Part shown: piece by piece, positions 6,320 through 14,096 of the stretch
How positions within the stretch are numbered: position 1 is the first letter of the stretch
Layout of the letters: each line of letters opens with the position of its first letter
Program-made: the position numbers and the translations under genes
The notes under the pieces: generated by a model
The model's database searches: none
Seen by the model: only the letters and a program-made list of their open reading frames with translations
What the model was told of the DNA's origin: nothing
IMG/VR virus record: IMGVR_UViG_3300037882_000817
Location: 1 to 46,131 of that record
Source: a virus
DNA length: 46,131 bases
Strand: one strand, 5' to 3'

Positions 6320-7305
6320 GCGGTGGCCATCATGTCGTAGATGGTAACTTGCCGGTCGTCGTGGTTCTCTTCATGGTCAATCGTTGCGCTGGCCAAATTC
6401 TTGATCGCTTGCCTGTAATAGCTAGGCTTGAGTTCCGCGCCGATTGCCTTGCGCCCATTGATGAGCGCCCCGTAGCACTCCGATCCAACTCCCATGAATG
6501 GCGTCAACACGACTTCGCCAGGGTTGCTGCGAAGTACTACGGTTCGTTCGATCACGTCAAGTTGAAGCGGGTGCATGTGGCGCTCGTCCTCTTCTTCGCG
6601 GGCCTCTCGGTACGGAAGAACGCGCGACAATCGAACGTCATCCCAAAATGCGGAAGCATATTGACGCCAGATCCAATGTGAGTATCGGTTCTCGATTTGG
6701 TTCCCAGTCCACCCTCGATACTGAATCAGTTCGCGCGGGATCTCTCTCGCTCCGGCGTAGCGGAGTAGTCCGGTCGGGTGATTGATCGGGATAGGATTCT
6801 CACCCTTCTTGCGGAACAACAGAAGGTAGTCGGCGCTGGCCACGTCGCACAGCGACGAGTCTTCGACCATCTGGCGATGTGCCAACCCTTTCGCCATTGT
6901 TCGGTTGCGGACTTCTAGCGGTTCTTTCCAAACGTGATAACGCGCCGAGTAGTTCCATCCGTGCTTCTTGTGTGCGCGGATGATATCGCCAGGGAAATCG
7001 ATCAAGTCTCCGCCGACGTTCGCGCCGTTGTCTGGCACGTCCATGCAATGAACGGCGGTGCATCGGCCCGGAAGTGTCAGCCGTGTGATCTCGTCAAGTA
7101 CGTGATCGTAATGGCGAAAGAACTCCTCGTATGTCCGGCAGTTCGACAGATCGCGGTCGCTCGAACTGTAGTGGTACAGGCCACAGAACGGCGGCGAGTA
7201 CACCGAAAGGTGAACGGATTCGCTTTTCAGCCCGCCCATGACCTCGATGCAATCGCCATTGTAGGCGGCGTAGTTTTCTGTGATGACTTGCTCGTTTACA
7301 ACCAT
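6316..7305 (-). CDS. DNA methyltransferase (N4-cytosine/N6-adenine, beta-type order)
   Basis: This 329-residue enzyme should methylate an exocyclic amino group in DNA using S-adenosylmethionine. The catalytic motif IV SPPF is near the N-terminus (37-40) and the AdoMet-binding motif I FMGVGS near the C-terminus (270-275), the order of beta-class enzymes. SPPF rather than DPPY/F leans to N4-cytosine, but the base cannot be fixed from sequence. There is no restriction enzyme beside it, so it is probably an orphan protecting phage DNA. It overlaps the helicase gene stop and ends in an ATGA overlap. Confidence 0.85.
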   Translation of the reverse strand: MVVNEQVITENYAAYNGDCIEVMGGLKSESVHLSVYSPPFCGLYHYSSSDRDLSNCRTYEEFFRHYDHVLDEITRLTLPGRCTAVHCMDVPDNGANVGGDLIDFPGDIIRAHKKHGWNYSARYHVWKEPLEVRNRTMAKGLAHRQMVEDSSLCDVASADYLLLFRKKGENPIPINHPTGLLRYAGAREIPRELIQYRGWTGNQIENRYSHWIWRQYASAFWDDVRLSRVLPYREAREEEDERHMHPLQLDVIERTVVLRSNPGEVVLTPFMGVGSECYGALINGRKAIGAELKPSYYRQAIKNLASATIDHEENHDDRQVTIYDMMATA

Positions 7306-8654
7306 GCGGGAATCTCCTGTTTTTTGGTGAATACGACGGATCGTTCGATACGCAACTCGTTGTTCATCAGTTCGACCATGTTGGCGAACATCTCTTCGGC
7401 TTGCGCGGCCTTGCGGTTCATGTTCGCCAGAACGCCAGCGCTTCCCTCAGTTGTGATAATGTCAACCGTTACGTCGCGCCGCTGTCCGAATCGCCAGCAG
7501 CGGCGGACGCCCTGATAGAACTGCTCAAACGAATGGGAAGGAAAGAACGTCTCGTGTGCGCAGTGTTGCCAGTTCAAACCGAACCCCGCGATGCGCGGCT
7601 TGGTCACGAGGTACTTGACTTGGCCGGATGCGAAGGCAGACAAGATCTCCTCTTTTCGCTCGTCGCTGTCCGCGCCGCAAACTTCCTCGGCCCCACGAAC
7701 CAATGAGGAGAGCATTTTCCCCTCGTCGTTGAGATCGCACCACATCACCGATGAGTCATGCTCGCAAGCGAGTTCCGCCGCCTTCTCGCAGCGATCCTTT
7801 ATCGTTCGGCGGCGCTCTTCTTTATGCTCTTCTGGCGTATAGGCCGGTGTATCGAAAAGCTGGCCGGATCGTGTAACCGCTGCGATCACAAGATGCTCGC
7901 GCGTGATGAGTTTTGGCAGTTCATATCCCTTGTCAGGGAACCCAACGTCGGACGGCTTGCGAACCGCCCGCGAATACGAAACCACCCATCGCCAGAAGTC
8001 GCGCTCGGCGTAGGATCGAAGTCGATAATCCTCCCGGCCCCATGCGCGGAACCCGCCGTGCCGTTGCTTGGTGAAGAACTTTGTAATCATGTCCTGATAG
8101 CCCAGGTAGCCGAGCGCTTCTGACGATGTGCCGAGTTCGTCGTAGTCGTTCGGCGCGGCGGTGGCGGTGCAAAGCAAGCGATACGGAATCGTCCGCATGA
8201 ACTCGGTGATAGCCGCTTTCGTTGCCCCTGCGAAGTTCTTGAGGATCGATGACTCGTCGCAGATGGCCGCGCAAAAGTCGGACGGGTTGAAGCGGTGAAG
8301 CTGTTGGTAGTTGGTGACCACGATTGAAGTTGTCGGCGGGAGTTCTCCGGCCCGTGATCGGAAGCATTCGATTCCAAACTTCTCGCCCTCCTTGATCGTT
8401 TGCGGAGCGACAGCAAGCGGTGTCAAAATCAAGGCGTGCTTATTGTTGTGGCGAATAGCGTTGTCGGCGAAGATGAGCTGCATAATCGTCTTACCAAGAC
8501 CGCAATCGCAGAACAGCGCGGCGCGGCCCTTGGTGCAGGCCCATTCGGCCAGCGCCCGCTGGAAGTCGAAGGCCATGCTCGGCATCGCCTTGATCGGAAA
8601 GCCATCGTTCGATCCGTAGTCGGCCTTCGACCGCAAAAACTCCTCGTAGTTCAT
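7296..8654 (-). CDS. SNF2/DEAD-type helicase
   Basis: This 452-residue superfamily 2 ATPase shows Walker A GLGKT (52-56), a DESS box II (133-136), a TATAAP motif III and a late motif VI QGVRRCWRFGQ. That set is typical of SNF2-like phage helicases, which move along duplex DNA and often stand next to a methyltransferase in siphoviruses. ATG 8654 forms an ATGA overlap and has AGAGGG just before it; the longer frame from 8675 is less likely. Roles in replication restart, recombination or DNA protection are possible. Confidence 0.85.
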   Translation of the reverse strand: MNYEEFLRSKADYGSNDGFPIKAMPSMAFDFQRALAEWACTKGRAALFCDCGLGKTIMQLIFADNAIRHNNKHALILTPLAVAPQTIKEGEKFGIECFRSRAGELPPTTSIVVTNYQQLHRFNPSDFCAAICDESSILKNFAGATKAAITEFMRTIPYRLLCTATAAPNDYDELGTSSEALGYLGYQDMITKFFTKQRHGGFRAWGREDYRLRSYAERDFWRWVVSYSRAVRKPSDVGFPDKGYELPKLITREHLVIAAVTRSGQLFDTPAYTPEEHKEERRRTIKDRCEKAAELACEHDSSVMWCDLNDEGKMLSSLVRGAEEVCGADSDERKEEILSAFASGQVKYLVTKPRIAGFGLNWQHCAHETFFPSHSFEQFYQGVRRCWRFGQRRDVTVDIITTEGSAGVLANMNRKAAQAEEMFANMVELMNNELRIERSVVFTKKQEIPAWL

Positions 8655-8827
8655 CCCTCTGTCCTTTCGTCCCAAATCGTAGATCGCCCCTCAAACCGCC
8701 CAAACGCGCACGGCACGCGCGTGACCACCAGCCCCTCCGGCACGACGATGCGCTCCGGCTTGATCTCGATGCGCGGCGCTGGCGCGGCCATCTCCTGCCC
8801 CTTGGCGCGGTGGGTGCGCGGCTTCAC
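8651..8827 (-). CDS. Hypothetical protein
   Basis: This short protein is 58 residues from GTG 8827, which makes a GTGA overlap with the upstream stop, or 46 residues from ATG 8791, which has a better ribosome-binding site (AAGGGG). The core (IEIKPERIVVPEGLVVTRVP) is beta-rich. No family is recognised. Confidence 0.5.
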   Translation of the reverse strand: MKPRTHRAKGQEMAAPAPRIEIKPERIVVPEGLVVTRVPCAFGRFEGRSTIWDERTEG

Positions 8828-9120
8828 GATGATCGGGTTGTTGGGCTTGTGCTCTTGCCGCCGCGCTGAACGGCGTCCCAGTATGCGGGTAGGGTTTTGA
8901 GTTCGTGGGTCACTTGCTTTCCTTTCCTTTTCTCGGCTTCGATGTCGGCCAAACACGCATCGCGATACGGCTCAAAAACGCTCATGGCAACTCCACCTTG
9001 CCGACTTGCTTTTTTTTCGATCTTCAAAAGAACTTTCTCGATGCGCTCGAGGACGCCGATAATGAGCGCCAGCCCGACGTAGATTAAAAAGCCACTGAAG
9101 AACCACAGAACGTCACTCAT
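8824..9120 (-). CDS. Membrane/soluble fused ORF, possibly two genes with a homopolymer slip
   Basis: The 98-residue frame starts at ATG 9120. Residues 5-22 form a membrane helix (WFFSGFLIYVGLALIIGV), followed by a basic amphipathic stretch. A second in-frame ATG at 8985 has the same GGAGTTGCC leader as the first start. Between them is A8 (minus strand, 9010-9017); with one A fewer the first frame would end at a TGA overlapping the second ATG, the gene junction usual in this operon. So it may be two genes (a membrane microprotein and a 53-residue soluble protein), a fusion, or a frameshift pair. Confidence 0.55.
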   Translation of the reverse strand: MSDVLWFFSGFLIYVGLALIIGVLERIEKVLLKIEKKASRQGGVAMSVFEPYRDACLADIEAEKRKGKQVTHELKTLPAYWDAVQRGGKSTSPTTRSS

Positions 9121-9404
9121 GGCAACTCCCACCCGGTAATCACCACATTCTCCGGCACAGGTTTCGCCCACTCCGGCAGGATGGCTGTGTACTCACCTGG
9201 CTCGGAATCGTTGAGGAATTCGCGCCACGCGATCTCATGTTCGACTGGCACGAAGTACAGCCGGTAGCGATAGGTCTTCAGCCGCCAGCGTCCTCGGCCT
9301 TCAAGCGCTTCGGCTCCGGCGAGGAGGGCTTCTCGATTGCGCACTCCCACATTTGTTGCGGCTATCCCCCGCAGCCGCGCCGCGTCCTTTTGGTTGGTGG
9401 TCAT
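9117..9404 (-). CDS. Hypothetical protein
   Basis: This 95-residue soluble protein is taken from ATG 9404, which makes an ATGA overlap with the upstream zinc protein gene; its own stop overlaps the next start. The N-terminal half is helical and arginine-rich (KDAARLRGIAATNVGVR) and the rest has aromatic beta-strand character. I do not recognise it. Confidence 0.65.
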   Translation of the reverse strand: MTTNQKDAARLRGIAATNVGVRNREALLAGAEALEGRGRWRLKTYRYRLYFVPVEHEIAWREFLNDSEPGEYTAILPEWAKPVPENVVITGWELP

Positions 9405-9769
9405 ACGGTCAGTCCTTTCCACTGTCTCCACTTCTCCAGCAACTTCGCCTTCGCCGGTGCGGTCAGCGAGTCCCAGCAGTCGCCCGCCATTTTCAAATCG
9501 TCCATTGACTCGGACAAAACGTCCCACATGCCACCGAACGGTTGCGTTTCACCGCATGAGAAGACAGTCCGAATCTCGGCGCACGTCGAGCAGGTGTACT
9601 GAAGTTGCTCCTCTTGTTCGTCCATCCATCGCGACTCTTGACAGAGATCTCCGGCTGGTATCGAGATGCCGCATTCGATACACTTCGTTGACTCGGGCGC
9701 AGGAATGTCCTCCACGTCGTACACCATGTAATCGTAGTCACCGCCACCAATGCAAACGTCGCAACTCAT
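9401..9769 (-). CDS. Cysteine-rich putative zinc-binding protein
   Basis: This 122-residue acidic protein has several cysteine pairs: CDVC at the N-terminus, CIEC near residue 29 and CSTC near residue 62, plus single cysteines. At least one zinc site is likely. ATG 9769 makes an ATGA overlap. The role is unknown. Confidence 0.65.
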   Translation of the reverse strand: MSCDVCIGGGDYDYMVYDVEDIPAPESTKCIECGISIPAGDLCQESRWMDEQEEQLQYTCSTCAEIRTVFSCGETQPFGGMWDVLSESMDDLKMAGDCWDSLTAPAKAKLLEKWRQWKGLTV

Positions 9770-10023
9770 CGCGCACGATCCCGGAAGCGTGCTTCGCAGT
9801 AGGCGCGGAAGGTCTCGCCTACTGTGCGATGGATCAGCCATGCGCGATGGAGGAACACCGTTCGCGGAATGCCGCCGAAGGACTCTTCCATCAGCCACTC
9901 CAGCATATCGATGGCGTCGGCTCCGCGCTTGGCGGCGTCAAGCTCTTCTTCAGACCAGATGGGCACGGCCTCTTCATTGGCGATCATTGTTCGCAGCGTC
10001 GCCGTCGCCTGCTTATTATCCAC
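9766..10023 (-). CDS. Hypothetical helical protein
   Basis: This 85-residue protein starts at GTG 10023 with GGAAGG upstream; this start overlaps the preceding stop by a few bases, whereas the ATG at 10065 would lie deep in that gene. The centre (EEELDAAKRGADAIDMLEWL) is an acidic amphipathic helix. No family is recognised. Confidence 0.6.
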   Translation of the reverse strand: MDNKQATATLRTMIANEEAVPIWSEEELDAAKRGADAIDMLEWLMEESFGGIPRTVFLHRAWLIHRTVGETFRAYCEARFRDRAR

Positions 10024-10168
10024 ATTGCACCTTCCGCGCTTCTGCGTGTCGTCGTACGATGGCATCTATTTCCTGCTCAAGCCGACTCTGGCGCTCTGAG
10101 TCTGGTAGGATGTTCTCAGCGGCCACATACTCTCGAATCGCGGCTTGAATTTCTTTAAGCATTTCCAT
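10016..10168 (-). CDS. Small coiled hypothetical protein
   Basis: This 50-residue, almost entirely helical protein starts at ATG 10168, seven bases after AAGGAG, in a short overlap with the upstream gene. The acidic/basic pattern (RQSRLEQEIDAIVRRHAEAR) suggests a coiled coil. Function unknown. Confidence 0.6.
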   Translation of the reverse strand: MEMLKEIQAAIREYVAAENILPDSERQSRLEQEIDAIVRRHAEARKVQCG

Positions 10169-10523
10169 TGCCCATCTCCTTGTCGATTGCGGCGCGGACC
10201 GTTGGGCGATTTGGCACAAGGAACGCAGCATGAACGAGGGCGAACCGCGTGGTCAGTCTGGCGTTGGGAGCCTCACCGCGCACAACACACGACTCCGCGT
10301 CTTTCTCAAGCCAATCCAGCCGCGCCGTATCCCGCGCCAGCGCTTCGATGTCGAGCCAGCCGTCGAGGTCGTCGTCATCGTATGCGCGTGCGCCCAACTC
10401 AGCCCAGCAGCTATCGTCGCCGCATTCATCCCACGTGACTGACGTTAGATATCCCAGACGCATCGCGTAAATCTCTCGCCCGTCGCGCGGCGCGGTGGAC
10501 ATTGGTTGCAGGGGGAGGGTCAC
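10155..10523 (-). CDS. DUF551-like hypothetical protein
   Basis: This 122-residue protein begins near MSTAPRDGREI, a motif typical of small phage DUF551-like proteins, then has an acidic centre (AYDDDDLDGWLDIEAL) and a helical C-terminus. It starts at GTG 10523 in a GTGA overlap. Family function is unknown. Confidence 0.65.
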   Translation of the reverse strand: MTLPLQPMSTAPRDGREIYAMRLGYLTSVTWDECGDDSCWAELGARAYDDDDLDGWLDIEALARDTARLDWLEKDAESCVVRGEAPNARLTTRFALVHAAFLVPNRPTVRAAIDKEMGNGNA

Positions 10524-10840
10524 TTTTTACGCTCCGTGTCCTGCCAGAATGCCGCCGAGCAGTTGGCACAGCGGACCATGAAATCATGTACTCCGCTATC
10601 GATCACTTTCCTTGCCATCGTCCCGCACACGGGGCACTCGCCGTTCGCTGGCTTACACCTGTCTCCCAAGATCTTCCAGCACACTTTATTGATTGCCGGT
10701 GGCGTGCCCTTGAATATCTGTGCCAGCGCGGCGCGACGCGCGATATCTTCGCAGACCTTCGGATCAGAGCTGCCACATGTGGGTATTGCCACTTGCGCAG
10801 CCATCGGCAGGCCGAGGAATGTTAGGAAGCGGCGGGTCAT
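10520..10840 (-). CDS. Zinc-ribbon protein with signal-like N-terminus
   Basis: This 106-residue protein begins MTRRFLTFLGLPMAAQ, which resembles a short Sec or twin-arginine-like signal (TRR followed by FLTFLG) ending in AAQ. The C-terminal half has CPVCG and CANC, an evident zinc ribbon, with further cysteines before it. A signal on a zinc ribbon is odd, and the N-terminus may simply be a hydrophobic helix. ATG 10840 makes an ATGA overlap. It could be an exported metal-binding protein or a cytoplasmic nucleic-acid binder. Confidence 0.6.
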   Translation of the reverse strand: MTRRFLTFLGLPMAAQVAIPTCGSSDPKVCEDIARRAALAQIFKGTPPAINKVCWKILGDRCKPANGECPVCGTMARKVIDSGVHDFMVRCANCSAAFWQDTERKK

Positions 10841-11103
10841 CGCGGCACCTCGGTAATCTCGACATGTGCAAGTCGGTGGAATTTTGATTGGTTGCGGGTT
10901 GTTAGTCGCACGAACTGGCCGGTGGATAGCGCAACCAGCGCCCACGCCTTGATCGGCTTCATGGGCGATTGCTCCGGCAGTAACTTCGCCATCGGGCCGA
11001 GAACGGCTTTGGCCTTGGGTCCGAGTTTCTTCGACGGCTTAGTTGGTTTTTTAGCCAGCCTCTCGAAGGCTGCACACTCGGGCGTCCAATTAGATTTGGT
11101 CAT
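10837..11103 (-). CDS. Basic hypothetical protein
   Basis: This 88-residue protein has a strongly basic first half (KKPTKPSKKLGPKAKAVLG) and a C-terminal part predicted to be beta-rich. ATGA overlaps join it to both neighbours. The basic tail might bind nucleic acid. No family is recognised. Confidence 0.6.
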   Translation of the reverse strand: MTKSNWTPECAAFERLAKKPTKPSKKLGPKAKAVLGPMAKLLPEQSPMKPIKAWALVALSTGQFVRLTTRNQSKFHRLAHVEITEVPR

Positions 11104-11288
11104 CGCGGTCGCTCCTGTGCACAGCCGAGATACGCAAGATGCCGGATAACAGGGACGCCGCCGCGCGCAATGCAGTCCCGTATGCAGTCCCGTATATCGC
11201 CGTTTTGCTTAACGGAGGACCAAATACCCCAAGCGACCAGCAGCACCACGACGCCGATGGCGATCACTTCGTCTATTTTCATTTTCAT
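11100..11288 (-). CDS. Single-pass membrane protein
   Basis: This 62-residue protein has one membrane helix (residues 8-24, VIAIGVVVLLVAWGIWS) and a C-terminal domain with three cysteines (RDCIRDCIARGG and LGCAQ). Overlaps of four bases on both sides support it. The role is unknown. Confidence 0.65.
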   Translation of the reverse strand: MKMKIDEVIAIGVVVLLVAWGIWSSVKQNGDIRDCIRDCIARGGVPVIRHLAYLGCAQERPR

Positions 11289-11485
11289 CTCCCCCTCGCT
11301 TGGTCGATCAAAGCCAGCATTATCTCAACCTTGCCAGCGGCCAAGGCTCTGATCGTGGATTGCTGTTCGCTGGTGGCATATAATAAAAGCCACTCCAGCC
11401 GCGCCTTGTCCTCGCGCAGGCGGGCGAGTTCAGCTTCGAGTTCAGCTATTCGGTTGAGTGTGTTTTGTGAGATTACATTGTCCAT
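11285..11485 (-). CDS. Coiled-coil hypothetical protein
   Basis: This 66-residue protein is mainly one coiled coil (RIAELEAELARLREDKARLE, residues 12-31) followed by a second helix. AAGGA precedes the ATG. It overlaps the end of the upstream gene by 44 bases, a long overlap for this operon. Confidence 0.6.
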   Translation of the reverse strand: MDNVISQNTLNRIAELEAELARLREDKARLEWLLLYATSEQQSTIRALAAGKVEIMLALIDQARGR

Positions 11486-11603
11486 TGGTTATCCTTAAGT
11501 GATTCGGCAGGCCAGCCGCTTCCCGCAACCAGTCCGGCCATGTTTCAGATTCCGCGCGGTCGCGTTTGATCTGTTTGAGTATCCAGCCCTTTGGGGGATT
11601 CAC
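11442..11603 (-). CDS. Hypothetical protein, GTG start
   Basis: This 53-residue protein starts at GTG 11603 in a GTGA overlap with the upstream stop, with AAGG upstream. Residues 3-33 look like real protein (PKGWILKQIKRDRAESETWP). The last 14 residues are coded over the next gene. The longer frame to 11645 would overlap its neighbour further. Confidence 0.5.
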   Translation of the reverse strand: MNPPKGWILKQIKRDRAESETWPDWLREAAGLPNHLRITNGQCNLTKHTQPNS

Positions 11604-11881
11604 TCTCTCGACCTTATTGCCGCTTCGATGCAGGTATCGCAGCAAAACGCGCCGCGCCAGAGTGCAGTATCGTCAGTGGTCCCGCAGACGCGGCAGACGC
11701 CTTTCGCCTCATCCGTCTCATCCAGCGCATCGGGCATCCTTTCTTCGAGATCAAGTTGTGCGTCGGCCCACTCCCAGCGGATCGGGCCGCGCCAGATAAT
11801 ACATTCGGACTCGTCACGTTCAGCAGCTTGCCATCCAGCGCCGTTATTCAGCGGTCGGACTACTTCGAATCGTTCACGCAT
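11600..11881 (-). CDS. Zinc-finger hypothetical protein
   Basis: This 93-residue acidic protein has a C-terminal CRVC...CCDTC cluster (about residues 63-84) that can form a treble-clef or ribbon zinc site. It overlaps both neighbours by a few bases. No family is recognised. Confidence 0.65.
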   Translation of the reverse strand: MRERFEVVRPLNNGAGWQAAERDESECIIWRGPIRWEWADAQLDLEERMPDALDETDEAKGVCRVCGTTDDTALWRGAFCCDTCIEAAIRSRE

Positions 11882-12749
11882 CGCCGGCCTCCTTGCGGGC
11901 GGCGATCATGTCGAGTAAATAGCTAAGAGCGAACGCTGTGCCAGACTCCGCTAATCTATCGAGAACTTTATCGAGCACGGCTATCTCTATCTTCGCCTCG
12001 TAACGCTTCACCGCATCGGGCGGCGGGGCGGAGAGGGCGTAGTGGATACGCGTCAAACTCCACTTGTAGGTGTTCCTCCGCAGTACATCACCGACAGCGC
12101 CATCACCTTCGTACTCGGACTTCAGCTCCTCCAGCGCCCGCCGCAGCCGGTTGTTGTCGGCGGTGAGGGTTGCATGCTGATCCGCCCCTCCACGCATCGC
12201 CAACGCCTGCTCGACGACTTTTCGCGGGCTGGGGCGAGCGTGAATCCATGCGCCTTCGGGAAGGTCCTGGCGGACGTATTCCAGGGCGGCGCGTAGTTGG
12301 CCGATTACGTCGTCGAAAAACGTGGCAAGGATCTTGCTATTCTCTACGCCGTTCCACCCATGCTTGTGGCCTACTTCGACGAGCCGTTCGTTGTCGGCGC
12401 GTAGTTGGTCGCGCTGTTTCACCAACTCATCAATCCCCGCCGACACCGAATGCGCGCCACTGCTGCCTAGGTGATCGGACAGCAGCGCTAAGTGGAAGGC
12501 ACGATCCGCATAGAGATTTCGCAACTCCTTCGAGATCGCGGGCCAGGCGTTGTGCAGGGCGGCGGCGCATGTTGCGTTGTCCCCGCCACGACCATATTCG
12601 CAGTTCGAAAAGTGACCAAGTGGACCAACGACAAGCCCGTTTTTCTTTATCGTGATTCCTCCCCAAAACTCCCACCACTCCCCTTGCGTAGACGCCGCGT
12701 GCAACGCGTCCAGTTTGTCGAGGTCGGGCTTATTTGTCAGGCCGTTCAT
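11874..12749 (-). CDS. Ead/Ea22-like protein
   Basis: This 291-residue protein resembles the Ead/Ea22 class of phage early proteins: an N-terminal region with LDALHAASTQGEWWEFWGG and a NATCAAALHNAWPAISKEL helix, then long coiled-coil segments (KQRDQLRADNERL, TADNNRLRRALEELK). Members are found in lambdoid early regions and have no firm function. The start at 12749 has GGAG eight bases upstream and overlaps the membrane microprotein gene by 20 bases. Confidence 0.65.
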   Translation of the reverse strand: MNGLTNKPDLDKLDALHAASTQGEWWEFWGGITIKKNGLVVGPLGHFSNCEYGRGGDNATCAAALHNAWPAISKELRNLYADRAFHLALLSDHLGSSGAHSVSAGIDELVKQRDQLRADNERLVEVGHKHGWNGVENSKILATFFDDVIGQLRAALEYVRQDLPEGAWIHARPSPRKVVEQALAMRGGADQHATLTADNNRLRRALEELKSEYEGDGAVGDVLRRNTYKWSLTRIHYALSAPPPDAVKRYEAKIEIAVLDKVLDRLAESGTAFALSYLLDMIAARKEAGDA

Positions 12750-12876
12750 TTCGCTTCTCCAGTTCTTCGATGCGATTTTCGAGACAGTCCAAGCGCTGCC
12801 ACAAAAAAGGAATTGAGCAAACAGCGCAAAAACACAGTACTAAGAATATGATCGAGGCGAGTAATTCGTAGCTCAC
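12730..12876 (-). CDS. Membrane microprotein, GTG start
   Basis: This 48-residue protein begins at GTG 12876, four to five bases after GGAGG and overlapping the upstream stop as GTGA. Residues 5-27 form one hydrophobic helix with cysteines (IIFLVLCFCAVCSIPFLW), followed by a charged coiled-coil tail (LENRIEELEKRNERPDK). The membrane helix plus coiled-coil tail resembles small spanin- or holin-associated proteins, but its place is in the early operon. Confidence 0.65.
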   Translation of the reverse strand: MSYELLASIIFLVLCFCAVCSIPFLWQRLDCLENRIEELEKRNERPDK

Positions 12877-13214
12877 GCACCCTCCTTCGGCGGGGCGGGG
12901 AGTTCAGCCATAAAGCGGAACCCGCGCTTGTACGCCGTGTCTTGACGACAGTCTATGCCCCATACAGGACGCCCGTCAGGCAGTAATCGCCCGACCAGAA
13001 ACGAACCCTCTGGACCTTCGTAGTCATCGTTCTTTTGATTAATCGGCCTCCACTCCAACGCCCGCAGCGCGGCGGCTCCGGCTTCGCAAGCATCGGCCCG
13101 CGAGGTGTAAACTTCCGAGTGACCAGTCCGACCACAGCCGTAAGCGAGTTCGCTCTTCTCCCTCAGTTCGACAACGATAACGTCTAGCACCTGCGCCATC
13201 TCTTCGTGGGTCAT
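12873..13214 (-). CDS. Hypothetical protein
   Basis: This 113-residue protein has a helical first half with three cysteines and a second half (EWRPINQKNDDY, FLVGRLLPDGRPVWG) that recalls the DUF551-like style of two other proteins in this operon. Overlaps of four bases join it to both neighbours. Confidence 0.6.
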   Translation of the reverse strand: MTHEEMAQVLDVIVVELREKSELAYGCGRTGHSEVYTSRADACEAGAAALRALEWRPINQKNDDYEGPEGSFLVGRLLPDGRPVWGIDCRQDTAYKRGFRFMAELPAPPKEGA

Positions 13215-13432
13215 GCCTTCGCCTTCCTCGCCGCTTCGACGGCGGCTTTCATTGCGGCGTCGGGGGTGGTGCCGTAGCCTTTAATCACCCGGTCTGCGGT
13301 TGCGATGACGCATCGATAATCAACCGCCAACCATGGTCCTATGTCGCGACATTCGTGGCTGCGGCTCTCCGCCAGCCACTTCGCCAGCATGTTCGCGCCA
13401 GAAATATCAGTCAGTTGGTGAGAGTTGCTCAT
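13211..13432 (-). CDS. Hypothetical protein
   Basis: This 73-residue protein has a recognisable C-terminal pattern (GYGTTPDAAMKAAVEAAR) seen in many small phage proteins that pack a strand-helix unit. It overlaps both neighbours by four bases. Function is unknown. Confidence 0.6.
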   Translation of the reverse strand: MSNSHQLTDISGANMLAKWLAESRSHECRDIGPWLAVDYRCVIATADRVIKGYGTTPDAAMKAAVEAARKAKA

Positions 13433-13665
13433 AAGGTCACCCTTGTCTCAAGCTGCGCCGGCCGCTCGACGGAGCGCATTAGTCGGCGCATGTCTCGACG
13501 ATCCTCGACCATCACGCGAGCGAGCATTGCGTCTTCCATGCGGGCGCGAATCCAGTCGACGCCAGCGATGGATTGCCGCCACAGTTCCGAGCGCCGTGGG
13601 CCTTTCAGCCAGACGATGCCAGCCACGCAGAACAGCGCGGAGCCGGAGAGGGTTAGGTGGTCCAT
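13429..13665 (-). CDS. Hypothetical protein with N-terminal membrane helix
   Basis: This 78-residue protein begins with one hydrophobic segment (LSGSALFCVAGIVWL, residues 6-20) and continues as a basic helical domain. The TAATG junction with the upstream gene and the ATGA junction downstream support it. It may sit in the inner membrane with a cytoplasmic tail. Confidence 0.6.
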   Translation of the reverse strand: MDHLTLSGSALFCVAGIVWLKGPRRSELWRQSIAGVDWIRARMEDAMLARVMVEDRRDMRRLMRSVERPAQLETRVTL

Positions 13666-14096
13666 TAAACAAACTCTCCATTCCTTCGCTTCTGGTAAGC
13701 GATCTCTGTTTCAAGTTCCGCGATCTTTACGTGGAGGTCGTCGACGAGTTGGTTTTGAATCGCTTCGTGATTGGCCAGGTAGACGGCTTTTCGGTACTCA
13801 TCGAAATCAAAATCATAGAGCCACTTGCGAGCCATCGCCTCTTGCCATCCGCCATTCAGTAGTCCTTGAATGATGTATCTGGCGCGGTCGCGTACCATAC
13901 CGCCAAAGTTCCACGCGACATCGTTTTCAAATGTGCTATAGATTGACCCGTAGGCTTTGTCGGTTATGTCTTTGACAGCCTTATCGACGGCCTCTTTGAG
14001 CTTCGGCTCAATGATTTCGCGGAACTTGTCGGCAGTGGCGTTTGTTTCCGCTACGTGCTCCTCGGCGTGGGGAGTATCGGTGAAGTGGTCCATCAC
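13665..14096 (-). CDS. Hypothetical helical protein
   Basis: This 143-residue acidic protein is mostly helical, with a lysine/aspartate-rich helix near residue 30 (KLKEAVDKAVKDITDKAYG) and a C-terminal coiled coil. No motif is recognised. Four- and three-base overlaps join it to its neighbours. Confidence 0.6.
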   Translation of the reverse strand: MMDHFTDTPHAEEHVAETNATADKFREIIEPKLKEAVDKAVKDITDKAYGSIYSTFENDVAWNFGGMVRDRARYIIQGLLNGGWQEAMARKWLYDFDFDEYRKAVYLANHEAIQNQLVDDLHVKIAELETEIAYQKRRNGEFV

